Source: Acetobacter farinalis (GTDB lineage Bacteria; Pseudomonadota; Alphaproteobacteria; Acetobacterales; Acetobacteraceae). Taken from it: a DNA stretch of 64,000 bases. Made by a program: the position numbers and the translations under genes. The DNA lies in the NCBI RefSeq assembly GCF_011516935.1, contig NZ_WOTF01000001.1, forward strand, positions 124,001 to 188,000. The letters run 5' to 3'. Positions 33,638-41,241 of the stretch are shown in pieces; position 1 is the first letter of the stretch, and the number at the start of each line of letters is the position of its first letter. A model generated the notes under the pieces. The model searched no databases. It had not been told where the DNA came from and saw only the letters and a program-made list of their open reading frames with translations.

Positions 33638-34534
33638 TCAGTGCTTTGGTAGTTGCAGGACGCCGGGCTTGGGGGAAATCCCGCGTGACGGTGCGGAGGG
33701 GGAGGCGGTGCCATCATCCTCACCTGCCGGGAAAACCGGGTCCGGTTCAGAGGCTTGGGCTGGCGGCGGGGGAGGCGCTGCGGGCTCGTTGGCCGGGACG
33801 ACCGGTGTAGTGATGGCCGGGGTGGTGATGGTGGGTGTGGTGATGGTGGGTGTGGTGATGGCGGGTGCGGCCACTGCTGGCGCGGTGACATCCGGCGCGG
33901 CAACGGTTTGGGATTTGGCCCCCGGCGCATCAAGAGACTGGCTCTGGATGGCGGAACCAAGCGGCGTGCCCCCTGCATCTACCAGCCAGTTTTTCATGGT
34001 GTTGCGGACCTGATATTCGAACTCAACATTCATGCGCTGCATCATGTCGTTCGTGAGTTCGTACAGGTTGGCCGGGCTGTCCGCATCGCCTTTGGAGAGA
34101 TCCGGGTGCATGGTCTGGGAGACATGGGCTTCAGCCCGTGCCGCCTGCGTGCCGCCGCTGTTCAGCAGCACCAGATGCACAGCCATCTGCCCGGAGAGAA
34201 CGCCTCCGGCGGAATGGAAGATGGATGCCCGGTCAATGACAAACTTGGCCGTGCCGGAAGACCCTGAGGCCGCCAGCCTGTCCTGCGCCATCTGGCGCAG
34301 GGCCTGTGCGGGCGGAGTGGGGGCATTAGAGCTGATATCGCCCGGAAGCGGGTTTTGCTGCGTGTTGTCCTCAATGGCGAGTGAGGCCGCGTTGAGGTGC
34401 AGCACGCTCAGATAATCATAGCGCAGGGGGGCAAATTTTGTCGGCTGCGAGTCACCCGCGCAGCCTGCCAGAAAGGCCGGCAGAAGCAGGGCGACGGTGC
34501 ATGATGCGCGAAGCGGGCGAATAAACAGCGACAT
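33638..34534 (-). CDS. Lipoprotein with Thr/Pro repeat region
   Basis: The 298-residue protein has a lipoprotein signal (MSLFIRPLRASC... LPAFLAGC, Cys at about residue 25). A folded domain (about 30-200) resembles no family I can name. A Pro/Thr/Ala-rich C-terminal third follows, including four ITTP-type repeats encoded by a 15-base tandem repeat. Such tails commonly span the periplasm or peptidoglycan. I start it at the ATG at 34534, just before the signal; the frame continues back to 34639 without merit. It lies between hslO and hrpB on the same strand. Confidence 0.7.
   Translation of the reverse strand: MSLFIRPLRASCTVALLLPAFLAGCAGDSQPTKFAPLRYDYLSVLHLNAASLAIEDNTQQNPLPGDISSNAPTPPAQALRQMAQDRLAASGSSGTAKFVIDRASIFHSAGGVLSGQMAVHLVLLNSGGTQAARAEAHVSQTMHPDLSKGDADSPANLYELTNDMMQRMNVEFEYQVRNTMKNWLVDAGGTPLGSAIQSQSLDAPGAKSQTVAAPDVTAPAVAAPAITTPTITTPTITTPAITTPVVPANEPAAPPPPPAQASEPDPVFPAGEDDGTASPSAPSRGISPKPGVLQLPKH
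33804..33863 (-). repeat. 15-base tandem repeat, four copies, inside lipoprotein gene
   Basis: Four consecutive 15-base units with consensus GGTGTGGTGATGGTG (plus strand), a few bases varying, encode the repeated ITTPT/A unit. Copy number could change by slippage without shifting the frame. Confidence 0.8.
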
Positions 34535-34657
34535 GGAAAAACAGATCCCTTCAGGCCAGATCCCGGATAAGGCAGGGTACGGACCGGAGCCGGGACTCTG
34601 CCCGGCCAAATCCTGCCTCCGGGGGGCAGGTCCGGTCAACGGTTCTGTGCCGTGCCC

Positions 34658-35608
34658 TCAGGCAGTGCGCGGCGCGATATCCTTGCGTGGAAACCGGAAG
34701 TCGATGTTGCAGAACTCGCAGGTCATGACAATCAGCCCGTCATCCTGACACATATGGTCCAGATCATCCGTATCGAACCCTTCCAGCACACTGGCCAGAC
34801 GCGCACGGGAGCACCGGCACCCATAGGCCAGAGCACGCGGGTGGCTGACATGCAGCCCTTCTTCATGGAACAGGCGGTGCAGCAGCGTGGCGGGGGCGAG
34901 TGTGTCGTCCAGCACTTCCCTGGTGGACAGGGTGGAGGCCAGAATGGTGGCTGTCTCCCAGCTTGCGTCGGCATCGTCCTGCCCGACCACATGCGTGCCG
35001 CCTTCACCGGCAATGCGTTCAAGCACCAGCCCGCCCGCGCGCCAGCCTGCATCCGTCATGGTGCAGCACAGATAGACCCAGCAGGCATGCTGCTCACTGG
35101 TGCTGAAATAGTGCATGGCCATGGCCGCGAGATCATCCCCCGCGATGTCCACAATCCCCTGATGCCGGTCCGTATCCGGCCCCTGATCCACTGTGAGGGC
35201 CATATAGCCATCACCCAGCAGTTCACGGTCCGTCGGGTTCGGGGTTTCCTGAAGCAGGGTGTTCAGGGCGTCCTCATCCGTGCGGGCGTAAAAGCGCAGG
35301 GCGCCGGTGTCCGTGCAGTCCGCCACCAGCATGGTCACGGGGCCATCGCCCTTGATCTGGAGGGAAAACGCGCCCTGAAATTTCAGAGCCGCGGCCAGAC
35401 CGGCAACCAGCGCCAGCGCCTTGCCAGCCAGACGGTTGACCACGGCATGATGGTCATGCCGTGTCAGCAGCACATCGGTCAGGACACCAAGGCGCACCAG
35501 CCGCCCGCGCACGGGGCGGCCCTGAAGATAGAACGGGGTGACACCCCCGGGAACAACCAGATCCGGCACATCGGGGCGGTCACGGTCAAGAAAAGCAGGC
35601 GTTTCCAT
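34658..35608 (-). CDS. hslO: Redox-activated chaperone Hsp33 (HslO)
   Basis: Hsp33 is a cytoplasmic holdase switched on by oxidation of its zinc-bound cysteines. The four cysteines are present near the C-terminus as CRCSR and CEFCN, spaced as in the family, and the N-terminal substrate-binding domain runs to about residue 230. The length of 316 residues is normal for Alphaproteobacteria. It is preceded on the same strand by argD, argF and a small hypothetical gene, a clustering common in this class. An oxidant chaperone fits organisms with strong periplasmic oxidation. Confidence 0.93.
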   Translation of the reverse strand: METPAFLDRDRPDVPDLVVPGGVTPFYLQGRPVRGRLVRLGVLTDVLLTRHDHHAVVNRLAGKALALVAGLAAALKFQGAFSLQIKGDGPVTMLVADCTDTGALRFYARTDEDALNTLLQETPNPTDRELLGDGYMALTVDQGPDTDRHQGIVDIAGDDLAAMAMHYFSTSEQHACWVYLCCTMTDAGWRAGGLVLERIAGEGGTHVVGQDDADASWETATILASTLSTREVLDDTLAPATLLHRLFHEEGLHVSHPRALAYGCRCSRARLASVLEGFDTDDLDHMCQDDGLIVMTCEFCNIDFRFPRKDIAPRTA

Positions 35609-35707
35609 AAAAAACCTTAAATGTCATCAGTGCCGGGAATATGGGGAGGGCAGTGGGTGTGTGACAGGGGGGATAGACAGGGGGCTGGCCGCTTCCCCGA
35701 TCTCTGA

Positions 35708-36025
35708 TCAGAGATCGGAGGAAATGGAGAGTTCCAGTTGTTCAAGTTTCTGCTCCAGCGTGCGGGCAGCGGCAGGCTCAAGCCCGAGGCTGTCTTTCAG
35801 CGCACGCAGGAACCCCTGCCGACAGGCATCATGCGCGCTATCCAGATCGGCGGCCCGGCCACAGCCGGCCAGACAGTCCAGATAGGCGGCCCGGAACGGC
35901 GCGAGGGTTTCCGCTGAAAAGGGCAGGCTGGCCAGAATACGGTCCAGACTATCTTCCACCCATCCCGGCGCTGCCGGGGTTTCTTCCGTGCCGGAGGGTG
36001 CTGCCGGTTTATCCGCGCCGTTCAT
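35708..36025 (-). CDS. Small hypothetical protein between argF and hslO
   Basis: This 105-residue, mostly helical and acidic protein has no recognised domain. It carries three Cys (CLAGCGRAADLDSAHDACRQ) in its middle and a C-terminal helix (LEQKLEQLELS). AAGGA lies eight bases before the ATG at 36025, and the start is four bases after the argF stop, so it belongs to the arg operon. A longer frame back to 36145 lies inside argF. Function unknown. Confidence 0.6.
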   Translation of the reverse strand: MNGADKPAAPSGTEETPAAPGWVEDSLDRILASLPFSAETLAPFRAAYLDCLAGCGRAADLDSAHDACRQGFLRALKDSLGLEPAAARTLEQKLEQLELSISSDL

Positions 36026-36029
36026 GGGC

Positions 36030-37028
36030 TTATTCCTTTCCGAAAGACGTCCAGTTTTCTCCACCCATTGTCCAGGCCAGCAGGCCTTTCTGGGCGTGCA
36101 GGCGGTTTTCAGCTTCATCAAACACCACGGATTGCGGGCTTTCAAACACGTCCTGCGTGACTTCCTCCCCTATATGGGCGGGCAGGCAGTGCATGAAAAG
36201 GGCATCCGGCGCGGCGCAGGCCATCAGAGCCGCATCCACCCGGTAGGGGGAGAGCTTGGCGAGGCGGGCGGCGGAGTCTTCTTCCGGGTCCGACATGCTC
36301 AGCCATGTGTCCGTCACCACGCAATCCGCGCCTTTTACGGCGGCGTGCGGGTCTGTGGTCAGCATGACATCGCCCCCTTCCTGCTTTGCCCAGTCCAGCA
36401 CGTCCTGCGGTGGGCGCATATCTGCCGGGGTAGCGGCGCGGAGCCGGAAACCAAAGCGCACGGCCCCTTCAATCAGGGAGACCAGCACGTTGTTCCCATC
36501 GCCCGTCCACGCAAAGGTGCGGCCCTTTACCGGGCCGCGATGTTCCTCATAGGTCAGGATATCCGCAAGGATCTGCACCGGGTGAGAGGAGGGTGTCAGC
36601 CCGTTGATGACCGGCACGGTGGCGGCGCGGGCCAGTTCATGCAGGTTTTCCGTGCAGCCTGTGCGCAGGACAAGGGCATCCACAAAGCGGGAGAGCACGC
36701 GGGCGGTATCGGTAATGCTCTCGCCCCGGCCGATCTGCATGTCCAAGGGGGAGAGGATGACGGCATCCCCCCCCAACTGGCGAATCCCCACTTCAAACGA
36801 AACACGGGTGCGGGTGGAGGGCTTGGAGAGGATAATCCCCAAGGTGCGGCCTGCCAGCGGCACGCGCGGGTGCAGCGGGAAGCGCCGCCCCTTCTGCATC
36901 CGCTTCATGCCCTTGGCGACATCCAGAATCTGCCGCAGGGTGGCGGCATCCAGATCTTTCAGGTCGAGAAAGTGGCGCGGCCCGGCCAGTGTGGTGGTGG
37001 AGGAGAGGGAGGAAAGGGCAGCGCTCAC
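36030..37028 (-). CDS. argF: Ornithine carbamoyltransferase (ArgF)
   Basis: ArgF joins carbamoyl phosphate and ornithine to make citrulline in arginine synthesis. The phosphate-binding STRTR motif is at residues 71-75 and the HCLP motif at 280-283, both intact. The ornithine loop reads DTWLSMS at about 240-246, where most OTCs have SMG; the Gly to Ser change is the only unusual position. The start is the GTG at 37028, which overlaps the argD stop as GTGA; this gives 332 residues. A longer frame to 37112 lies inside argD. It is the second gene of the arg operon. Confidence 0.95.
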   Translation of the reverse strand: MSAALSSLSSTTTLAGPRHFLDLKDLDAATLRQILDVAKGMKRMQKGRRFPLHPRVPLAGRTLGIILSKPSTRTRVSFEVGIRQLGGDAVILSPLDMQIGRGESITDTARVLSRFVDALVLRTGCTENLHELARAATVPVINGLTPSSHPVQILADILTYEEHRGPVKGRTFAWTGDGNNVLVSLIEGAVRFGFRLRAATPADMRPPQDVLDWAKQEGGDVMLTTDPHAAVKGADCVVTDTWLSMSDPEEDSAARLAKLSPYRVDAALMACAAPDALFMHCLPAHIGEEVTQDVFESPQSVVFDEAENRLHAQKGLLAWTMGGENWTSFGKE

Positions 37029-38230
37029 AGGGTTGGCTCCAGTGTCTTGTTCATCTGGGTATCGGTCAGGGCCTGCACCGCCTTTTTCAGGCGGGAGACA
37101 GCCTCCCGGCACTCATCTTCAGAAATGGTAAGGGGCGGGACAAGCCGCAGCACGTTATCTCCCGCCGTCACGCACAGCAGGCCGGCCTCCTGCGCCGCCG
37201 CCTGCACGGTGCCAACCGGCAGCACACAGCGCAGCCCGATCAGCAGGCCAAGGCCGCGCCGTTCGGAAAAGACGGAGGGGGCTTCCTGCACCAGCGCGTC
37301 CAGCAGGGTTTCCAGCAGGGCCGCACGGGCGCGCACCTGCTCCAGAAAGCCGGGAGCCAGCAGGATATCCAGCACGGCATTGGCCGCCGTGCAGGCCAGC
37401 GGGTTTCCACCAAAGGTGGAGCCGTGCGTGCCCGCTGTCATGCCCTGCGCCACGGCTTCCGTGGCCAGAACGGCCCCGATGGGAAAGCCCCCGCCAAGGC
37501 CCTTGGCGGCGGACATCACATCCGGCGTGATTCCGGCCCATTCATGCGCGAACAGCCGCCCGGTGCGCCCGACGCCGGACTGCACTTCATCCAGCGCCAG
37601 CAGGACACCCGTTTCATCACACAGGGCGCGGACAGCTTTCAGGAACTCCAGGCTGGCAACCTTGATGCCGCTTTCCCCCTGAATGGGTTCGAGCATGATG
37701 GCGGCTGTCTGCGGTGTGATGGCGGCTTTCAGGGCTGCGATATCGTTGAAAGGCACATGGACAAAGCCGGGAGCCGGCGTGCCGAAGCCTTCCAGATATT
37801 TCGGGTTGCCGGTGGCGGAGAGCATGGCCAGCGTCCGGCCATGGAATGCGCCATCCATGCAGATGATTTCTGTCCGCTCCGGGTGCCCGGAGAGAGCCTG
37901 CGCACGGCGGGCGAACTTGACCATGCCTTCATTGGCTTCCGCGCCGGAATTGCAGAAGAACACGCTGTCCGCAAAGCTGTTGGCCACCAGCCGTTCCGCC
38001 AGCCGCGTGGCTTGCGGAATCTGGAACAGGTTGGACACATGCATCACACGGCTGATCTGCCCGGTCAGTTCGCTGACCATATGCGGGTGCGCATGCCCGA
38101 TGGAGCAGGTGGCAACGCCCGCGGCAAAATCCAGGAATCGTCGCCCGTCCGTCGTGTACAGCCAGGCGCCTTCGCCACGCTCAAAAGCGAGGGGGGCACG
38201 GTTGTAGGTCGGTGTCAGGGCTGGAATCAT
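37025..38230 (-). CDS. argD: Acetylornithine/succinyldiaminopimelate aminotransferase (ArgD)
   Basis: This PLP-dependent class III aminotransferase acts in arginine synthesis, converting N-acetylglutamate semialdehyde to N-acetylornithine. The PLP lysine is Lys243 in SAAKGLGGG; the phosphate-binding NSGAEANE (residues 94-101), LDEVQSGVGRTG and HGSTFGGNPLA are all intact. The length is 401 residues. It heads a minus-strand run (argD-argF-small protein-hslO) with a GTGA overlap to argF. An intrinsic terminator lies in its leader, 43-90 bases upstream, which suggests attenuation control. Confidence 0.95.
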   Translation of the reverse strand: MIPALTPTYNRAPLAFERGEGAWLYTTDGRRFLDFAAGVATCSIGHAHPHMVSELTGQISRVMHVSNLFQIPQATRLAERLVANSFADSVFFCNSGAEANEGMVKFARRAQALSGHPERTEIICMDGAFHGRTLAMLSATGNPKYLEGFGTPAPGFVHVPFNDIAALKAAITPQTAAIMLEPIQGESGIKVASLEFLKAVRALCDETGVLLALDEVQSGVGRTGRLFAHEWAGITPDVMSAAKGLGGGFPIGAVLATEAVAQGMTAGTHGSTFGGNPLACTAANAVLDILLAPGFLEQVRARAALLETLLDALVQEAPSVFSERRGLGLLIGLRCVLPVGTVQAAAQEAGLLCVTAGDNVLRLVPPLTISEDECREAVSRLKKAVQALTDTQMNKTLEPTL

Positions 38231-38393
38231 GGAACTGTTCTTTGTGTTGCGGTGCGGTGATCATTAAAAAGGAAAAAACAGCACAAAACAGAAAACGCCC
38301 GCTGCCTGTCTGGAGCGGGCGACCCGTTTGCACAATGGTATGATGAAGGCGTCCTGCACGCAGAGTCAAACGTCTAAAATGAAAATCTCGCAT
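38181..38393 (-). other. Possible Arg-rich leader reading frame of argD
   Basis: The frame starts at the ATG at 38393 and begins MRDFHFRRLTLRAGR, with six Arg codons in the first 15 and more after. It runs through the leader terminator and past the argD ATG in another frame, stopping at 38181. No good ribosome site precedes the ATG. It could be a sensing leader, or chance. Confidence 0.25.
38273..38321 (-). terminator. Intrinsic terminator in the argD leader (putative attenuator)
   Basis: On the minus strand CGCCCGCT and AGCGGGCG (38321-38314 and 38303-38296) form a perfect eight-base stem, followed by TTTTCTGTTTTGTGCTGTTTTTT. No minus-strand gene lies upstream, as recX is divergent, so it can only act on argD leader transcripts. 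Confidence 0.65.
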
Positions 38394-38406
38394 GAAACTG
38401 TCACAT

Positions 38407-38420
38407 TTCTTGCGCAAGAA
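38407..38420. promoter_or_regulatory. 14-base perfect palindrome between argD and recX
   Basis: TTCTTGCGCAAGAA is perfectly self-complementary and lies 57 bases before recX and about 180 bases before argD, between the two divergent promoters. It is a good candidate operator, though its regulator is not identifiable. Confidence 0.45.
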
Positions 38421-38477
38421 GGGGGCAGGCGGGGAATGAATGGTCGTTTTGCATGAAAAAGGGGCATAAGGACGGAC

Positions 38478-39149
38478 ATGGGATCTGATAGCACACGCCC
38501 CCCGGATGCCCCGCCGCCAGACCACAAGGTGCTGCGGGAGGCCGCTCTGGCGCATCTCGCACGGTTTTCCACCACACGGCAGGGGCTGGAGCAGGTGCTG
38601 CTGCGCCGCGTGGCCCGCTGGGAGCAGGCAGCCCTGAAAGCCGGGGCAGAGCAGGAGGATGTGCGCGCCACGGCCGCCGCACTGCGCCCGGTGGTGGCGG
38701 CTGTTGTGGAGAGCATGGCGGGGCTGGGCGCTGTGGATGATGCCGCCTTTGCCCATGCCCGTGCCCGCAGGCTGGTGCGCTCCGGGCGCTCGGGCCGCGC
38801 CGTGCAGGCGCATCTGGCGGCCCGCGGGGTGGAGGCGGATGTGCGGGAGGCGGTTCTGCAGGAGGTAGTGGAAGGGTTTTCTCCCGCCGAGGTCGAGCTT
38901 TCTTCCGCGCTGGTGCTGGCGCGCAAGCGGCGGCTGGGGCCGTTTGCCGGAGCGCCGTCACTCAGGCCGCCGCGAGCGGCCGCCCCGGAGGAAGAGGGCA
39001 GCCGGGGCAGCCCGGAGGAGGCCGAACAGAGGCGCGCCATGGGGGTGTTGGCCCGCGCGGGCTTCGGGCGGGATATCGCGCAGAAGGTGCTGGAGATGGA
39101 TCTGGTAGAGGCGCAGGAGTGGATGGAGCGTTTGAGGGCCGAGTCGTGA
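38478..39149 (+). CDS. recX: RecX family regulator of RecA
   Basis: RecX binds RecA filaments and limits their activity. The 223-residue protein has the three-helix RecX repeats: LREAALAHLARFSTTRQGLEQVLLRR at the start, GAVDDAAFAHARARRLVRSGRSGRAVQAHL in the middle, and ARAGFGRDIAQKVLEM at the end. GGA lies five bases before the ATG at 38478. recA is not adjacent. The gene overlaps the CHAP lipoprotein gene by four bases (GTGA, 39146-39149). A 14-base palindrome lies upstream; no alphaproteobacterial LexA box (GTTC-N7-GTTC) was seen. Confidence 0.85.
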   Translation: MGSDSTRPPDAPPPDHKVLREAALAHLARFSTTRQGLEQVLLRRVARWEQAALKAGAEQEDVRATAAALRPVVAAVVESMAGLGAVDDAAFAHARARRLVRSGRSGRAVQAHLAARGVEADVREAVLQEVVEGFSPAEVELSSALVLARKRRLGPFAGAPSLRPPRAAAPEEEGSRGSPEEAEQRRAMGVLARAGFGRDIAQKVLEMDLVEAQEWMERLRAES

Positions 39150-39604
39150 AACAGAGAAGCGTTCTTTTTCTGCCGCTGCTTCTGGCGGCCTGTGCCGGGC
39201 ATGGCGGGTGGAACGGGTCCGTGCAGTGTGCCCCTTATGCGCGGGAGCACTCGGGCATTCAGTTGCGCGGGGCGGCGGCAAGCTGGTGGCGGCAGGCGGA
39301 CGGGCAGTATGCCCGGAGTGACACGCCGCATCAGGGCGATGTGCTGGTGTTCCGCTCCACGGGGCGGCTGCCGTCCGGCCATGTCTCCGTGGTGCGGGTG
39401 GTGAAAGGCCCGCGCCTTGTGCTGGTGGACCACGCCAACTGGGAACCGGGTCGGGTGACGCGCAGTGCGCCGGTGGAAGATGTCTCGACGGAGAATAACT
39501 GGACACGGGTGCGTGTCTGGTGGTCGCCTATTCACGGCATGGGCAAAACCGTCTACCCTGCGTACGGATTTATAGAACCTGTGCTGGTGGGCAGTAATTC
39601 CTGA
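39146..39604 (+). CDS. CHAP-domain lipoprotein, probable peptidoglycan amidase
   Basis: The 152-residue protein has a lipoprotein signal (KQRSVLFLPLLLAAC) and one CHAP domain. The catalytic Cys is in VQCAPYAREHSGI, the His in LPSGHVSVV, and a polar residue in VDHANW, as in NlpC/P60-CHAP amidases that cut peptidoglycan cross-links. The start is the GTG at 39146, overlapping the recX stop as GTGA; a frame start at 39119 lies inside recX and would place a non-signal tail first. The pairing with recX suggests co-translation rather than a shared pathway. Confidence 0.8.
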   Translation: MKQRSVLFLPLLLAACAGHGGWNGSVQCAPYAREHSGIQLRGAAASWWRQADGQYARSDTPHQGDVLVFRSTGRLPSGHVSVVRVVKGPRLVLVDHANWEPGRVTRSAPVEDVSTENNWTRVRVWWSPIHGMGKTVYPAYGFIEPVLVGSNS

Positions 39605-39784
39605 GCTGAGGCCAGCGGAAGGCTGCTCCGCGGGGAGTTTTCTCCTGTTTTTCAGGCCCGTGAGAGAGATCGGGCTTGCATGATGGGGGAAGCGCCGCCA
39701 TGTGGACAGTACGGAAACAGGGAATTTGGGCCGTGCGCAATGCGTCTTGCAGTGTGTCGGCCTGTAAACGCAGAGGGCTGTTGA

Positions 39785-40036
39785 ATGGGTAGCTTTAGCA
39801 TCTGGCACTGGCTGATTGTGCTTGCGGTTGTGCTGGTGGTTTTTGGCGGTGGCGGCAAGATCAGCTCCATGATGGGTGACTTCGCGAAGGGGATTAAATC
39901 CTTCAAGAAACACATGGCGGATGATGAGCCGATGGATGAGCCTGCTTCACGCAGCGGTGGCCATATCTCCCCGCCGCCTGCCGGCCAGCCGGTAGACCCC
40001 GCAGCCGTGCAGCCCGAAAAAAGCCGCCAGCCCTGA
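39785..40036 (+). CDS. tatA: Twin-arginine translocase subunit TatA
   Basis: TatA forms the pore of the Tat pathway, which exports folded proteins such as cofactor-containing enzymes. The 83 residues have the single N-terminal helix ([17 protein letters not shown]), the Phe-Gly hinge and the amphipathic helix [20 protein letters not shown], followed by an acidic, Pro-rich tail. The hinge reads FGGGGK where most alphaproteobacterial TatA have FGRGK or FGPK. tatB and tatC are not adjacent; mtnB follows after 42 bases. Confidence 0.92.
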   Translation: MGSFSIWHWLIVLAVVLVVFGGGGKISSMMGDFAKGIKSFKKHMADDEPMDEPASRSGGHISPPPAGQPVDPAAVQPEKSRQP

Positions 40037-40078
40037 GGCGCGACCTTCCCGGAAGGTAGAAAGCCGGATTTGAAAAAC

Positions 40079-40699
40079 ATGAGTGAGACCATGACGGAAT
40101 TTGCGCGCGCCGTGCAGGATATTCTTGCGGCCGGGCAACGGATGGACGCGCGCGGCTGGGTGCCTGCCACGGCGGGCAATATCAGCCGCCGCCTGTCGGA
40201 CGGGCGGATCGCTATCACGCGGTCCGGGTGCCACAAGGGCTTCCTTCAGGGTGCGGATGTGATCACGGTGGATGAAGCCGGCAAACCGCACAATGCAGGG
40301 GATAAACCCAGTGCGGAAACGCTGCTGCATTGCCAGATCTACCAGCAGGACCCCACAGCCGGGGCTGTGCTGCACGGGCATTCCGTAGCGGCCACTGTGC
40401 TTTCCATGACGGAAAAAAGCCCGGCCCTGCATCTTGCTGACTATGAAGTGCAGAAGGTTTTTGAAGGCCAGAGCACGCACGAAGCCTCCGTGCCCGTGCC
40501 CCTGTTTGACAATGATCAGGATATCGCCCGTCTGGCGCGGGAGGTGGAGCCGTCCTTCGGGAGCATGCCCGCGGGATATATCATTCGTGGCCATGGTGTT
40601 TATGTGTGGGGCAAGGATATGCCCACCGCCCTGGCCCGGCTGGAAGGGCTGGAATTCCTGCTGGCCTGCATGCTGGAGAGAAGGAAGCTGGGCCTGTGA
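40079..40699 (+). CDS. mtnB: Methylthioribulose-1-phosphate dehydratase (MtnB)
   Basis: MtnB dehydrates methylthioribulose-1-phosphate in the methionine salvage pathway. It belongs to the class II aldolase fold family; the zinc ligands are in VLHGHSVAATVL and RGHGVYVWG, and the substrate loop in GWVPATAGNISRR. The ATG at 40079 gives 206 residues; an upstream TTG at 40070 adds three. It is followed by mtnD and mtnC through four-base overlaps, so the three enzymes are made together. The ribose-kinase or isomerase steps (mtnA, mtnK) are not in the window. Confidence 0.9.
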   Translation: MSETMTEFARAVQDILAAGQRMDARGWVPATAGNISRRLSDGRIAITRSGCHKGFLQGADVITVDEAGKPHNAGDKPSAETLLHCQIYQQDPTAGAVLHGHSVAATVLSMTEKSPALHLADYEVQKVFEGQSTHEASVPVPLFDNDQDIARLAREVEPSFGSMPAGYIIRGHGVYVWGKDMPTALARLEGLEFLLACMLERRKLGL

Positions 40700-41241
40700 G
40701 CACACTGACTATCTATCAGGACACCGTTCCCGGAACGCCGCTGTTCCGCTCGCAGGACGCTGCGGAGATCGCAACACAATTGCGCCCGCTGGGCGTGCGG
40801 TTCGAGCGGTGGGAAGGCCCGGAAATTCCGCCGCGCTCTGCGGATGAGGCTGAAGTTCTGGCGACCTATCGCCCGTTTCTGGACAAGCTGATGGGCGAAA
40901 CCGGCGCAGGCTCCGCCGATGTTCTGCGCGTGAATGCCAGCACGCCCGACCGCCCGGCGCTGCGGGCCAAGTTCCTGTCCGAACATACGCATAGTGAAGA
41001 TGAAGTGCGCTTTTTCGTGCATGGCTCCGGCCACTTCATCATGCATGTGGCGGACAAGATTTATGATGTGGAATGCACCCAGACAGACCTGATTTCCGTG
41101 CCCGAAGGCACGAAGCACTGGTTTGATGCCGGGCCGGAGCCCGATTTTGTGACCCTGCGTATTTTCACCCGCAAGGAGGGCTGGATTGCCGAATATACCG
41201 GCACAGACCTCGCCCGGCGTTTCATGGCGTATGATCAATGA
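40696..41241 (+). CDS. mtnD: Acireductone dioxygenase (MtnD)
   Basis: MtnD oxidises acireductone to the 2-oxo acid precursor of methionine (iron form) or to methylthiopropionate (nickel form). The cupin metal ligands are His97, His99 and Glu103 in the H-x-H-x3-E motif, plus His141. The 181-residue length matches the family. The start is the GTG at 40696, overlapping the mtnB stop as GTGA; an upstream start at 40606 would lie inside mtnB. It overlaps mtnC by ATGA. Confidence 0.93.
   Translation: MSTLTIYQDTVPGTPLFRSQDAAEIATQLRPLGVRFERWEGPEIPPRSADEAEVLATYRPFLDKLMGETGAGSADVLRVNASTPDRPALRAKFLSEHTHSEDEVRFFVHGSGHFIMHVADKIYDVECTQTDLISVPEGTKHWFDAGPEPDFVTLRIFTRKEGWIAEYTGTDLARRFMAYDQ

Noticed and set aside
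33804-33863. Short tandem repeat considered as a CRISPR array
   Set aside because: The 15-base units have no spacers and encode an in-frame ITTP protein repeat.
35988-37682. 564-residue open frame opposite argF and argD
   Set aside because: It spans the antisense of two enzymes with intact active sites, which only reflects third-position GC bias.
38366-39913. 515-residue open frame opposite recX, the CHAP gene and tatA
   Set aside because: It runs antisense through three genes and is Arg/Ser/Ala-rich without domain structure.
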